A DNA stretch of 64,000 bases, from positions 1 to 64,000 of the forward strand of contig NZ_PNYA01000033.1 of assembly GCF_002879885.1 (NCBI RefSeq). The letters are read 5' to 3'. The position numbers and the translations under genes were made by a program. The first letter of the stretch is position 1, and each line of letters starts with the position of its first letter. The notes under the pieces are model-generated. The model saw nothing but the letters and a program-made list of their open reading frames with translations. It was not told the origin of the DNA and ran no database searches. Positions 48,797 to 58,102 of this stretch are shown piece by piece. This DNA is from Trinickia dabaoshanensis. Lineage in GTDB: Bacteria; Pseudomonadota; Gammaproteobacteria; Burkholderiales; Burkholderiaceae.

Positions 48797-50005
48797 TTAC
48801 GGCTCGAGCTTCACTTTCATCCAGCCGGGTTGACGCTTGTCGAAGGCCTTGTAGGCATCGATGGCACTCATGATCGGCTCGCGCTGAGTAAGGATCGCGA
48901 TCGGATCGACGGAGCCGTTACGCACCAGACGAACGAGTTCGGGCAAGATCGCGCGGTGATTGCAATTGCCCATATGAATTCGTAGATTCCGATTCATCGC
49001 TTCGCCGAGCGGGAAACGCGCGAGGCTCGGCGGATAGACGCCGATGACGCCGATCGTGCCGGCCTTGGCGACGGACTTCACGGCCCATTGAATCGCCTGC
49101 GTCGGCCCGCTTCCGGGCTTCCATTGGCCGTCGCGTGCGCTTTGCGCCTGCTCCGGCGCCACTTCTTTGACCTCGGTGTCGAACATTTCATGCTGCTGCC
49201 CGTCAGCCGCGGGGCCCTTATCGGCACGCTCGGCGTCCACGCCGACCGCATCGATCACGCGATCCACGCCGATGCCGCCCGTCAGGGTCCGGAGTGCCTC
49301 CACCGGGTCCTCTCGATCGAAATCGATCGGCTCCGCGCCCTGCGCGCGTGCCATCGCGAGGCGCGATTCGAGCCGGTCGATCGCGAAGATGCGGCCCGCG
49401 CCCATCAATCGCGCGCTCGCGATCGCGAATTGCCCCACCGGCCCCGCGCCGAATACGGCCACCGTATCGCCCAGCCCGACTCGCGCGAGTTGCGCGCCGA
49501 ACCAGCCTGTCGGAAAGATATCGGACATGAGGATGGCTCGATCGTCGTCGATATCGTCGGGCAGACGCACGAGGCTTGCCGCGGCAAGCGGCGTGCGTGC
49601 GTATTGGGCTTGCAAGCCCTGAAACGGCCCGGTGTCCTTCGGTCCACCGAAAAACGCGGTACCGGCGAGCGGTCCGTTCGGGTTGGCGTTGTCGCACTGC
49701 GCCGTATAACCCGATCGGCAGTACGAGCAGTAGCCGCACGAGATAGTGGAAGGAATCAGCACACGATCGCCTTAGGCGAGATTGCGCACGCCCGCGCCCA
49801 CTTCCTCGACGATGCCCACACCCTCATTGCCCAAGATCGTACCGGGCTGCATGCCGCTGAACGTCCCTCGAACCATATGCAAATCGGTGCCGCATATGGC
49901 ACTCGAGGTCAAACGCACGATGGCGTCGGTCGGTGCCTGCATCTTCGGATCGGGGACCGTATCCAGTCGAATATCGCCGATGCCGTGAAATACCACTGCC
50001 TTCAT
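48797..50005 (-). pseudogene. Zinc-dependent alcohol dehydrogenase broken by an in-frame TAA
   Basis: From ATG 50005 (strong AGGGAGG site upstream) the frame runs through MKAVVFHGIGDIRL, the zinc motif SAICGTDLHM, NEGVGIVEEVGAGVRNLA, then TAA at 49772-49774. After this the same frame continues as GDRVLIPSTISCGYCSYC (structural zinc Cys) and on to the cofactor domain, ending KVKLEP at 48797. The joined protein is about 402 aa, the length of a full enzyme (glutathione-independent formaldehyde dehydrogenase-like). A single G-to-T change (GAA to TAA) would explain it. AAGG before GTG 49762 could allow restart, but the 321-aa part lacks the catalytic zinc ligands. Confidence 0.85.
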
Positions 50006-50076
50006 AGTGACCTCCCTTCAATACGGTTGGATTCGGTTCCGTAGGCAAGCAAGGGCGGGTCCTGCGATAGCGCCCG

Positions 50077-52740
50077 CTAGGCATGCGCCGTGAGGCGCTT
50101 GATTTCTCCGGCCAGCGCGTCGATCGGTACCGGCTTCACGAAGTGCGCGCGGAACCCCGCGCGTGCCGTGCGCTCGCGCACAGCGGGATCGCTATGGCCC
50201 GTCAATGCGATGGCCGGGGGCGACGCACCGTCGTATGTGCGCGCCATATCGCGAATCGCCGCCAATACGTCGCAACCGTCCTGATCGCCCAGCGAGATAT
50301 CGCACACGACGATGCCGGGCCAATCCGACGGCGTGGTTTCGCGCAGGCGCCGCAACGCGTCGTCGCCCGAGGTGGCGAGTTCGACTTGCGCGCCATTGGC
50401 GACGAGCGCCGCTTCGAGCGCGTCGCGGGCCTCTTCGTCGTCGTCGATCGCCAGGACATTGATCCCGTCGAGCCGCGCGCTGGCGGGTGCAATGGGGGCC
50501 ACCTGCCCGTCAGCGCCGACGACCGGCAGCAGCGGCAAGCACGCCACGTATGCCACGCGGCCATCCACGGCCATCGGCCGGAACGTCCCTCCAGCGGCGC
50601 CCAACGTATGCTCGGCCTCCGCCGCCTGCTCATCGGAGAGCGGCGCCGGCTCACCGCGCGCACCGACGACGGCGAGCCAAGCCGTATTGTTCTCGCGCTG
50701 GGCCCGCAACTCCACCCGCGCGCCCGGCGGCGCATGCTCGATCTCGTTGGCGCAAAGCATCGCCACGACGCGCTGAATTTGCTCGGTCTCCCCGGCGACC
50801 GGGATATCCGGATCGGCCACCCGCAAACCGAAATCGATCCCTTGCTTGCTCGCCTCCGTCGCGACGCGCGCCCCGATCGCCGCCGCGAGATCGCCCACCC
50901 GCATCGGTTGCGCGGCAAGCTTGCGCTGCGTGTGCTCGAGCTCTCCTTGCTCCAGTTGCAACGCCCACATGCGCGCATACACGCCGCCCTGGCGCGCGAG
51001 CAATTGCTCGTGCCGGCCTTGCTCGACGATGCGCCCATGTTCCATCACGAGGATGTGATCGGCATCGACGATGGTCGATAACCGGTGTGCTATCACGACC
51101 GAGGTGCGCCCCTCGGCCAGCCGCCGAAACTCGTTTTGAATCGCGCGCTCCGAGCGCGTGTCGAGCGCAGAGGTGGCCTCGTCGAATACGATGATCGGCG
51201 GGTCCTTCAAGAACGCGCGCGCGATCGCGATGCGCTGCCGCTCGCCGCCCGAGAGCCGCACGCCACGCTCGCCGACGCGCGTGTCGTAATGATCGGGCAG
51301 GCGTTCGACGAACTCGTCGAGCTGCGCCGCACGCGCGGCTCGCACGATATCGGCGCGTGTCGCGTTCGCATGCCCGTAGCCGATGTTGTAGGCGATCGTT
51401 TCGTTGAAGAGCACCGTGTCTTGCGGCACGATGCCGATCGCCCGGCGCAGCGAGTGGCGCGTGACTAGGCGCACGTCCTGCCCATCGATCGTCACGCGGC
51501 CGCTAGTCGGGGCGTACAGGCGAAAGAGCAGCCGCATGAGCGTCGATTTGCCCGAGCCGCTTCCGCCCACGACCGCGAGCGTGGTGCCGGCCTTCGCGCG
51601 AAAGTCGACATCGTGCAAGATTTGACGCGCGGGGTCGTAGCCGAACTCCACGTGTTCGAACGCGATCTCGCCCGCCGTCACCACGAGCGGCATCGCACCG
51701 GGCTCGTCGCGATCCTCGTCGGCCGTTGCGTCGCCGCCTTCGAGACTGTCGGCGGCCAGCACGATGAACATCCGCTCGACGTTCACGAGCGCGTCGTTGG
51801 TCTCGCGAAACACGAACCCGAGCGTATTGAGCGGCATACATACCTGAACGATGTAGGCGTTCACGAGCACGAGATCGCCGAGCGTCATCCGCCCCGCCAC
51901 GACGTATTGCACCGCGAGCAACATCATCACCGCGATTCCCAGGCACACGATCGCGCTCTGCCCCAAATGCAATGCGGTGAGCGCCCGCTGATTGGCCAGC
52001 CGCGCGACGATCCATTGCGACAGCACGCCCCGGTAGCGCGCCGTTTCGATGTCTTCGGCGGCGAAGTATTTCACCGTCTCGTAGTTGAGCATGCTGTCGA
52101 CGAGCCGGCTATCCGAGGCCGACTCCAAGCGATTGACCTCGCGCTGAACGAGCATGCGACGGCGCGTGAAGATGACCGTGTAGGTCGCGTATCCGGCCAG
52201 CGTCGCGGCAATGATCCAGATGAACGCAATCGTGAAATTGCTGGCGATGATGCCCATGACGGTGCCGATTTCGATGAACGCGGGCAAGATCGTAAAGAGC
52301 CCCACACCGAGCAGATAACCGACCCCGTCGGTACCCTTTTGCACGTCGCGCACGATCGAACCCGTCTCGCGCTGCGAGTGGTACCGTGCCCCCAGCCGAT
52401 GCAAGCGCGCGAACGTCCGCTCGGCAAGCCCCGCGACCGTATGCTGCGTAACGGTGCTGAACACGACGTCGCGCGCCTCGCCGAGCGCATCGCCGATGAA
52501 GCGCAACAACGCATAGCCCAATACGAGAAACACGGGAAACAACGCGAGCGCGGTACGGTGTCCGAGATCGTCGATGATCGCGCGCAAGGCGAGCGGCACC
52601 GATACCCCGGCGAGCTTGGCCACGACCATCAACGCGGCGGCGCCGAACGTCTGCTTGCGATACCGCCACATCGCGAACCAGAGATCGGCCGCGATGCGCC
52701 CCTTCACTTTTGCCTGTATGCGCCGCCCGATTCGCTTCAC
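50077..52740 (-). CDS. ABC exporter fused to a degenerate HATPase-like region and a receiver domain
   Basis: Protein of 887 aa from a GTG start. Transmembrane domain about 20-320 (ABC type 1, HMT1/ATM1-like). ATPase about 350-590: Walker A GGSGSGKST 392-400, Q-loop VPQD 438-441, signature LSGGE 496-500, Walker B IIVFDE 516-521, H-loop AHRL 551-554, all complete. About 610-745 resembles a histidine-kinase ATPase (CANEIEHAPPGARVEL, N-box-like) but lacks a DxGxG box. A receiver domain fills about 760-887 with DDD 766-768, acceptor D814, T847 and K869. Combining an exporter with a phosphorelay-type receiver is unusual. The upstream DUF3022-like gene stop overlaps the start (GTGA). Confidence 0.9.
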   Translation of the reverse strand: MKRIGRRIQAKVKGRIAADLWFAMWRYRKQTFGAAALMVVAKLAGVSVPLALRAIIDDLGHRTALALFPVFLVLGYALLRFIGDALGEARDVVFSTVTQHTVAGLAERTFARLHRLGARYHSQRETGSIVRDVQKGTDGVGYLLGVGLFTILPAFIEIGTVMGIIASNFTIAFIWIIAATLAGYATYTVIFTRRRMLVQREVNRLESASDSRLVDSMLNYETVKYFAAEDIETARYRGVLSQWIVARLANQRALTALHLGQSAIVCLGIAVMMLLAVQYVVAGRMTLGDLVLVNAYIVQVCMPLNTLGFVFRETNDALVNVERMFIVLAADSLEGGDATADEDRDEPGAMPLVVTAGEIAFEHVEFGYDPARQILHDVDFRAKAGTTLAVVGGSGSGKSTLMRLLFRLYAPTSGRVTIDGQDVRLVTRHSLRRAIGIVPQDTVLFNETIAYNIGYGHANATRADIVRAARAAQLDEFVERLPDHYDTRVGERGVRLSGGERQRIAIARAFLKDPPIIVFDEATSALDTRSERAIQNEFRRLAEGRTSVVIAHRLSTIVDADHILVMEHGRIVEQGRHEQLLARQGGVYARMWALQLEQGELEHTQRKLAAQPMRVGDLAAAIGARVATEASKQGIDFGLRVADPDIPVAGETEQIQRVVAMLCANEIEHAPPGARVELRAQRENNTAWLAVVGARGEPAPLSDEQAAEAEHTLGAAGGTFRPMAVDGRVAYVACLPLLPVVGADGQVAPIAPASARLDGINVLAIDDDEEARDALEAALVANGAQVELATSGDDALRRLRETTPSDWPGIVVCDISLGDQDGCDVLAAIRDMARTYDGASPPAIALTGHSDPAVRERTARAGFRAHFVKPVPIDALAGEIKRLTAHA

Positions 52741-53126
52741 GCCCGCCCTCGTTCGGCGTCGGCCAGGAACGATTCATCGATGCCTATCATTAGGTTGCAC
52801 TCGTCGAGGCCGGCGCCGCTGGCGGGCAGATGGCGCTGAAACGCATCCTCGGCGCGTAGGCGCAGCGCCTCGCGCGCTTGCAGCCGCTTCGCCCCGGGCA
52901 ACGCCGCATAGCGCGCGACGACGCTGGGCTCGAGCACGAGGCTCACCGCGCAGCGCGAGTCGAGAATGCTCATATTGCCTGCCGACGCAACCCAGGACAC
53001 CTGGATCGTGACCGCGCCGTCGGAGCCCGTCACGTGCGTGATGGAAGTGGTCGGAAACGGGAAACTCTTGAACAGGGCATGTTCCATTTCGGCAAGGCTT
53101 CGCCGTGTGTCGAGCAACTCGGTCAT
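52737..53126 (-). CDS. DUF3022-like Burkholderia protein
   Basis: Protein of 129 aa beginning MTELLDTRRSLAEMEHALFKSFPFP. No signal peptide or membrane segment. I recall this type as DUF3022, a small family mostly in Burkholderia, but that is from memory. GAGGAGAG precedes the ATG. Its stop overlaps the GTG of the ABC fusion by 2 bases, so both are coupled and possibly linked in function. Confidence 0.65.
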   Translation of the reverse strand: MTELLDTRRSLAEMEHALFKSFPFPTTSITHVTGSDGAVTIQVSWVASAGNMSILDSRCAVSLVLEPSVVARYAALPGAKRLQAREALRLRAEDAFQRHLPASGAGLDECNLMIGIDESFLADAERGRA

Positions 53127-53328
53127 CGACTCTCCTCATCACGGTTAGGGGGCGGGCGACGACGCAGAAAAGCGCTGCGCGTGCCGCATACACGATAGAC
53201 GCAATGCGCGTTCCAGGGATTCGGCGGCGACGTTCCCGCGGTTCGCGGCATGCCCCTTGCAGCATTGAAAGCGTGCGTGCGGAGTTGAATGAACGCGCAT
53301 CTCGCAACCATTTTGACGGAGGACCATC

Positions 53329-53727
53329 ATGAAGACCTCGACGAAGAAGACCCTATTGGTTTCGATGCTGGCGCTCGCTTGCGCGGGCGGTGCCTATGCC
53401 CAGGGTGCGGCCGGTGCCGGCGGCGCGGGCGGCTCCGGTGGCGGAGCGGCCGGTGCGGCAGGCGGTACGGGCGGGACCGGCGGCGGCACGCGCGGCGGGA
53501 CCGGCGTGGCCCCGAGCGGCAATACGTTGTCGCAGCCGGGTGTTCAACCCGGTATGAGCGGTGCGAACTCGAGCGGTGGATACGGCAGCCCCGGCGATAC
53601 CGGATCGGAATCGGGACGCACCTCGGGCCGCTATAGCAAGTCGCGCAACATGACCCACAGTCCTTCCGATTCGACGGGCGGCTACTCGCCTCGGCAAGAG
53701 GGGCAAACGAGCAACGGGCAGCAGTAA
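53329..53727 (+). CDS. Small secreted Gly/Ser-rich protein
   Basis: Protein of 132 aa; signal peptide about 1-24 (MKTSTKKTLLVSMLALACAGGAYA). The mature region is a Gly-Ala-Thr-Ser low-complexity chain and ends SDSTGGYSPRQEGQTSNGQQ. GGAGG precedes the ATG. Such proteins are common in Burkholderia genomes and of unknown role. Transcription runs divergently from the DUF3022-like gene and stops at the hairpin 53743-53776. Confidence 0.75.
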   Translation: MKTSTKKTLLVSMLALACAGGAYAQGAAGAGGAGGSGGGAAGAAGGTGGTGGGTRGGTGVAPSGNTLSQPGVQPGMSGANSSGGYGSPGDTGSESGRTSGRYSKSRNMTHSPSDSTGGYSPRQEGQTSNGQQ

Positions 53728-53742
53728 CCCGGGGCGCTCGTA

Positions 53743-53776
53743 GCCGACGGGCCGGCGTAGGCGCCGGCCCGTCGGC
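53743..53776. terminator. Perfect bidirectional hairpin
   Basis: GCCGACGGGCCGGCG (53743-53757) and CGCCGGCCCGTCGGC (53762-53776) form a 15-bp perfect stem with a 4-base loop. It lies between the convergent secreted-protein gene and the transketolase gene, so it likely ends both transcripts. Confidence 0.7.
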
Positions 53777-53797
53777 CGTTATAGCAACACCGCCCCA

Positions 53798-55891
53798 TCA
53801 ATTTCCGCCCGGCAGCCCTGAACTTGCCACGACACGCGCGATTTGCCGCTTGGCGGCTTCGTAGACATGCTCGGGCGTGAAGCCGAACTTGCCTTGCAGA
53901 TCGCGCATCGGCGCCGAGGCACCGAACGTATGCATGGCGATCGTCTCGCCGAAGCGCCCGACGTACCGGTCCCATCCGAGCGACGCGCCCTGTTCGACGG
54001 CCACGCGCGCATCCACTTCCGGCGGCAACACGGCGTCCCGATACGCACGGCCTTGGAGCTCGAAGACATACCAAGACGGCATCGACACCACGCGCGCGGC
54101 GATCCCCTCCCGCGTCAAGCGCTCGTAGGTCTGCATGCAGACGTGCACCTCGCTGCCCGTCGCGAGCAGCAACACGCTGGGCGCCGCCCCGTTCGGGGGA
54201 TCCGCGAGGACGTATGCACCGCGCCGCACGCCCTCGGCGTCGGCGCACCGGGTGCGATCGAGCGTGGGCACCGGTTGACGCGACAGCACGAGCGCGGTGG
54301 GGCGCCGGCGCGCCGACAACGCCATGCGCCAGGCTTGCGTCACCTCATTGGCATCCGCCGGGCGCAGCACCGTCAATCCCGGCACGGCGCGCAGCGAGGC
54401 AAGCTGCTCGACCGGTTGATGGGTCGGCCCGTCCTCGCCAAGGCCGATCGAGTCATGCGTGAAGACGAAAACGACCGGGATTTCCATCAACGCGGCAAGG
54501 CGAATCGGCGGCTTCATATAGTCGCTGAAGATCAAAAACGTGCCCGTGTAGGGCCGCAGATTCGATAGAGCAAGCCCGTTCGCGACGGCGCCCATCGCGT
54601 GCTCGCGCACGCCGAAGTGCAGGTTGCGGCCGTGCGGGTCCTCGGCCGAGAAACTACCCGCGCCGTCGAACTTGAGCAGCGTCTTGGTGGAGGGCGCGAG
54701 GTCCGCTGCGCCGCCCAATATCCAAGGCACGCGCGGCGCGATGGCGTTGAGCACTTCGCCCGATGACGCGCGCGTCGCCTCGCCCTTTGAATCGGGCGCG
54801 AACGAAGGCAAACCGTCATCCCATCCGTCAGGCAGCGCATGCCGTTCGATCAACTCCAATTCACGCGCCAGCTCCGGGTACTTGCGCGCGTATTGCTCGA
54901 ACGATGCGAGCCATGTTTGCCACGCTTGCGCCCCGCGCGCGCCGATGCCTTCGGCGAACCGCTCGTGCACATGAGGCGGCACGTAGAACTGCTTTTCCTC
55001 GGGCCACCCATAGGCGCGCTTGGCCAGTGCCACTTCCTCTTCACCTAACGCGTCGCTATGCGCGGCCGAGGTACCTTCCTTATGCGGCGCGCCCCAGCCG
55101 ATGACGCTCTGCACGACGATCAAGGTGGGTGCATCGCTCGTCCGCGCCGCATCGTTCAGCGCGGCTTCGAGGGCGTCGCGATCATTGGCGTCTTCGACGG
55201 TCAGCGTATGCCAGCCGTAGCCTTTGAAGCGCGCCTGCACATCGTCGCTATACGCGAGATCGGTGTGCCCTTCGATCGTCACGCGATTGCTGTCGTAGAT
55301 CCACGTGAGGTTCGACAAGCGAAGGTGCCCCGCCAGCGAAGCCGCTTCATGCGAGATGCCTTCCATTAGATCGCCGTCGCCGGCCAGCGCGTAGACGCGA
55401 TAGTCGAACAGATCGAAGCCGTCGCGGTTGTATCGCGCCGCATACCAGCGCGAGGCGATAGCCATGCCCACGCTGTTGCCGAGCCCCTGCCCGAGCGGGC
55501 CGGTGGTCGTCTCCACACCCGTGGTCATGCGGTACTCCGGATGTCCCGGCGTTTTACTGTCGAGTTGACGAAACCGGCGAATGTCGTCGAGCGAGACCGC
55601 GGGTGCCTGCGTCGCTCGGCCCTCGTCGTCGACCGCTTTGACGCCGGCCAAATGCAGGACCGAATACAGCAGCATCGAAGCGTGACCGACGGACAGAACG
55701 AAACGGTCGCGATTGGGCCATAGCGGCTCGTTCGGGTCGTAGCGCAGATGGCGTTGCCAAAGCTGATACACGACGGGCGCCAACGCCATCGGCGCGCCGG
55801 CATGGCCCGAATTGGCCTTTTGCACGGCATCCATCGACAACGTGCGAATGGTGTCGATACAAAGCTTGTCGAGTGCGGGGTCTGAATGCAT
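53798..55891 (-). CDS. tkt: Transketolase
   Basis: Protein of 697 aa from ATG 55891 (MHSDPALDKL). TPP motif GDGDLMEG at 171-178, H30 in NSGHAGAP, and FTHDSIGLGEDGPTHQPVEQL are diagnostic. It moves two-carbon units in the pentose phosphate and Calvin pathways. No other pathway gene is adjacent, and the frame is complete. The 225-bp gap to the next gene (56117) likely holds its promoter. Confidence 0.95.
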   Translation of the reverse strand: MHSDPALDKLCIDTIRTLSMDAVQKANSGHAGAPMALAPVVYQLWQRHLRYDPNEPLWPNRDRFVLSVGHASMLLYSVLHLAGVKAVDDEGRATQAPAVSLDDIRRFRQLDSKTPGHPEYRMTTGVETTTGPLGQGLGNSVGMAIASRWYAARYNRDGFDLFDYRVYALAGDGDLMEGISHEAASLAGHLRLSNLTWIYDSNRVTIEGHTDLAYSDDVQARFKGYGWHTLTVEDANDRDALEAALNDAARTSDAPTLIVVQSVIGWGAPHKEGTSAAHSDALGEEEVALAKRAYGWPEEKQFYVPPHVHERFAEGIGARGAQAWQTWLASFEQYARKYPELARELELIERHALPDGWDDGLPSFAPDSKGEATRASSGEVLNAIAPRVPWILGGAADLAPSTKTLLKFDGAGSFSAEDPHGRNLHFGVREHAMGAVANGLALSNLRPYTGTFLIFSDYMKPPIRLAALMEIPVVFVFTHDSIGLGEDGPTHQPVEQLASLRAVPGLTVLRPADANEVTQAWRMALSARRRPTALVLSRQPVPTLDRTRCADAEGVRRGAYVLADPPNGAAPSVLLLATGSEVHVCMQTYERLTREGIAARVVSMPSWYVFELQGRAYRDAVLPPEVDARVAVEQGASLGWDRYVGRFGETIAMHTFGASAPMRDLQGKFGFTPEHVYEAAKRQIARVVASSGLPGGN

Positions 55892-56116
55892 TGCATGCGT
55901 CCTTATGAAGGGTTGCAACCGAACAATCGAAACGAGCAACGCCTATACCCACGATTCACCTGCAAAGGCTGCATCGCCGCTGCAGGTTTTACGAAAGACC
56001 CACACGTGACACACCGCTCGTTCGCGGCGGCCGCGCGCGCCACGCCGCGGCGCCCCGCGCAAGGAACGCTCGTTGCTTGATTGAAGGCGTGTTCAACTTC
56101 ATCGAAGGAGGCAAAT

Positions 56117-56350
56117 ATGGCGCAGCATCCGGCCCACTCCCAAGACCATCGACACCCGGGACAACCGTCGCCGGTCGCCGTTCAAAAAGCGCTGGCGGGC
56201 ATCGACTACCCCACGACGCGCGAGCACCTGGCCGAAACCGCGCGCAGCCATCACGCGGATCGAGAGATCGTCGAGTTGCTCGACCGGCTACCCGACAAGA
56301 ATTACGACAGCCCCGCTGCCGTGTCGAAGGCCATCGCGCAAGTGCAATAG
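56117..56350 (+). CDS. DUF2795 family protein
   Basis: Protein of 77 aa from ATG 56117 with a GAAGGAGG ribosome-binding site. The middle IDYPTTREHLAETARSHHADREIVELLDRLPDKNYDSPAAVSKAI fits DUF2795, a small helical family thought to act in stress or polyhydroxybutyrate contexts (the latter from memory). The N terminus is His/Gln/Pro-rich. It precedes the PRC-barrel gene and may be its transcriptional partner. Confidence 0.75.
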   Translation: MAQHPAHSQDHRHPGQPSPVAVQKALAGIDYPTTREHLAETARSHHADREIVELLDRLPDKNYDSPAAVSKAIAQVQ

Positions 56351-56423
56351 CGTTCGATGCCGCAAGGCGAGCGAGACACGCGGCATCGGCCATACCGATT
56401 GATCCACAGTAAAGGAGCAGACC

Positions 56424-56921
56424 ATGAGCATTTCACCCGATCCCATCGGCAGTCGCGGCGAAACCCGCATCGTTGGTAAAGGCAGTGAGACGGCGGAAGG
56501 CCCCGGCCCCTATGTCATGGCGGCGAGCACGCTCGACGGCGACAAGGTCATGAGTTCCGACGGCGAAGATGTCGGCAAGATCAAGGAAATCATGTTGGAC
56601 GTCTACACGGGGCGTATTGCTTACGCCGTGATGTCCAGCGGCGGGTTCCTCGGCATCGGCGACAAGCTGCTCGCGATTCCATGGAGCGCGCTGACCTTGG
56701 ATACGGACCGCAAATGCTTTTTGCTTTCCGTGACGAGCGAATCCGTCAAGAACGCGCCGGGCTTCGACAAGGATCATTGGCCGGCCATGGCGGACGTTGC
56801 CTGGGCGAGCGAGTTGCACGATTACTACCGGACCTCGCCTTATTGGAACTCGAATATGGAGCGGGTCGAGACGACGGGCGTCGCCTCCGGCACCGTGCCG
56901 GATAGAAGCGGCCACCACTAG
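56424..56921 (+). CDS. PRC-barrel domain protein (paralogue 1)
   Basis: Protein of 165 aa with one PRC-barrel fold at about 30-110 (MAASTLDGDKVMSSDGEDVGKIKEIMLDVYTGRIAY, GGFLGIGDKLLAIPW). PRC-barrels are found in photosystem, RNA-processing (RimM) and stress proteins. Here the role is unknown. Very similar to the protein at 61653-62183. A 16-bp hairpin follows its stop. Confidence 0.85.
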   Translation: MSISPDPIGSRGETRIVGKGSETAEGPGPYVMAASTLDGDKVMSSDGEDVGKIKEIMLDVYTGRIAYAVMSSGGFLGIGDKLLAIPWSALTLDTDRKCFLLSVTSESVKNAPGFDKDHWPAMADVAWASELHDYYRTSPYWNSNMERVETTGVASGTVPDRSGHH

Positions 56922-56947
56922 GCACCACTAACCCGCGCAGGGCTAGA

Positions 56948-56989
56948 GCGCCGGCCGGCCGCGCCGCAAGATGCGCGGCCGGCCGGCGC
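56948..56989. terminator. Perfect bidirectional hairpin, 16-bp stem
   Basis: GCGCCGGCCGGCCGCG (56948-56963) and CGCGGCCGGCCGGCGC (56974-56989) pair perfectly around a 10-base loop. It lies between the convergent PRC-barrel gene and the zinc-finger gene at 57005-57175. Confidence 0.7.
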
Positions 56990-57004
56990 GAGCGCTGCTC
57001 GCTC

Positions 57005-57175
57005 TCAACCGCCGCCGATCCCCTGTAACACCCTGCCTGTCCCCCCGCAGATGGTACAAGGCTGACCTTCCACCATGCCGGTTCCCCGGCACACCCGGCA
57101 CGGGCTCTCACCGACGCCCGGTGCATCCGGTGGCGCTTCGTCCCCGGGATTCTTCGGTTCTTGGGTCTCTTGCAT
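57005..57175 (-). CDS. Small CxxCxGxG zinc-finger protein
   Basis: Protein of 56 aa from ATG 57175 with GGAGG about 10 bases upstream. Two copies of the DnaJ-type motif (CRVCRGTG and CTICGGTG) form a zinc-binding core, and the N terminus (MQETQEPKNPGDEAPP) is acidic. A longer frame to 57340 is possible but has no good start. Probably a metal-binding small protein; partner unknown. Confidence 0.7.
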   Translation of the reverse strand: MQETQEPKNPGDEAPPDAPGVGESPCRVCRGTGMVEGQPCTICGGTGRVLQGIGGG

Positions 57176-57799
57176 GGGCTTAAGTCCTCCGTGAATGGGC
57201 GCGGCTCGCCCGCGCCGCCGTTGGCTGCGGAGCAGCAATTTGCGGGCCGCCGGGCAAGCGGCGCGGCCTGTCCGAAAATGCATGGTTTCGGCACGTGCAC
57301 TGACATCGGATTGTGACGAGCGAATTAAAGCGATTCGCATTAACGGTAACCGAACATTTCCGAAAGCCGATGAAAATGGGGAAATTCATTCGCACCCATC
57401 AAAACAAATGGGGCAGCAGACAAAGGCCATTCTTCCATATTGCGAACCGCCGAAGACCGGATTAGTATTGCGCCAACCCCGAATCAAGCCCGGCCTCACC
57501 CAACCAGTCGGGTATTCGAAACAATTACCGGATCGCCGCAGGATGCGTGCCTGCGGCGGGTAATTACTACCTTCTGCAGTTGAACGAAAAAATTATTCTT
57601 CGAAAACGTTTTATAGCGTCATATGAATAGCCATTCCGATCGCTCGTTGATTTTTGCCTTTTCGCCGGCATTCAATCCGGTTTTACTCAGCGCTTTTCGT
57701 CGACGAAGTAATTGATACGCGGGTGGGGCCGCAACCGGTCCCACACGCCACTACTGATCCCGAGATCGATCGACTATCTTTGTTCCATTGGAGAGCAGC
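57176..57799. other. Long gap with an AT-rich core and an orphan hairpin
   Basis: About 620 bp between divergent genes (57175 minus, 57800 plus), with no gene I can support. The part from about 57300 to 57660 is noticeably AT-richer than the flanks. It contains the stem-loop at 57523-57565. A small RNA gene is possible but not shown. Confidence 0.4.
57523..57565. other. Orphan structured stem-loop (possible small RNA or repeat element)
   Basis: AATTACC (57523-57529) pairs with GGTAATT (57559-57565), and CGCCGCAGG (57534-57542) pairs with CCTGCGGCG (57550-57558). Together they give a 16-bp stem with a 4-base bulge and a 7-base loop. No gene ends here on either strand, so a terminator role is not obvious. 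Confidence 0.45.
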
Positions 57800-58000
57800 A
57801 TGCTGAGCCCACACGAACTCGCCACATTGATGCTGGTCAGGGACGCGCCCGACCAAATCGGCGACCGCGCCGAGCTGAGCACATTGCTCGAGCGTCATTT
57901 GATCGCGCTCGAGCAGAGCGCCGAACAGGTCGGGATGCCGCGGCCGCGCATTACCGAAAACGGCAACTCGATTCTCGAGGCCTGCTCTCGCCTGCGGTAA
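57800..58000 (+). CDS. Conserved small protein (66 aa)
   Basis: Protein of 66 aa from ATG 57800 with GGAGAG upstream. The sequence MLSPHELATLMLVRDAPDQIGDRAELS... has an amphipathic, HTH-like look and ends ITENGNSILEACSRLR, a form I associate with Burkholderia small proteins. Not a family I can name. It is 102 bp before the acetoacetyl-CoA reductase gene. Confidence 0.6.
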   Translation: MLSPHELATLMLVRDAPDQIGDRAELSTLLERHLIALEQSAEQVGMPRPRITENGNSILEACSRLR

Positions 58001-58102
58001 CGGCGAGGGAGGCTGGAGTACAGCGGCGCGATGGCAGCGAGCGGCACATCGCGCCGTCCTTACGTTTCACTTCGTCAAACGCGCATCGAAGGAGAATCGA
58101 AG

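Noticed and set aside
49772-49774. Programmed stop-codon recoding at TAA in the alcohol dehydrogenase
   Set aside because: TAA is not a selenocysteine or pyrrolysine codon, and no slippery sequence is seen; a GAA-to-TAA mutation or sequencing error is simpler.
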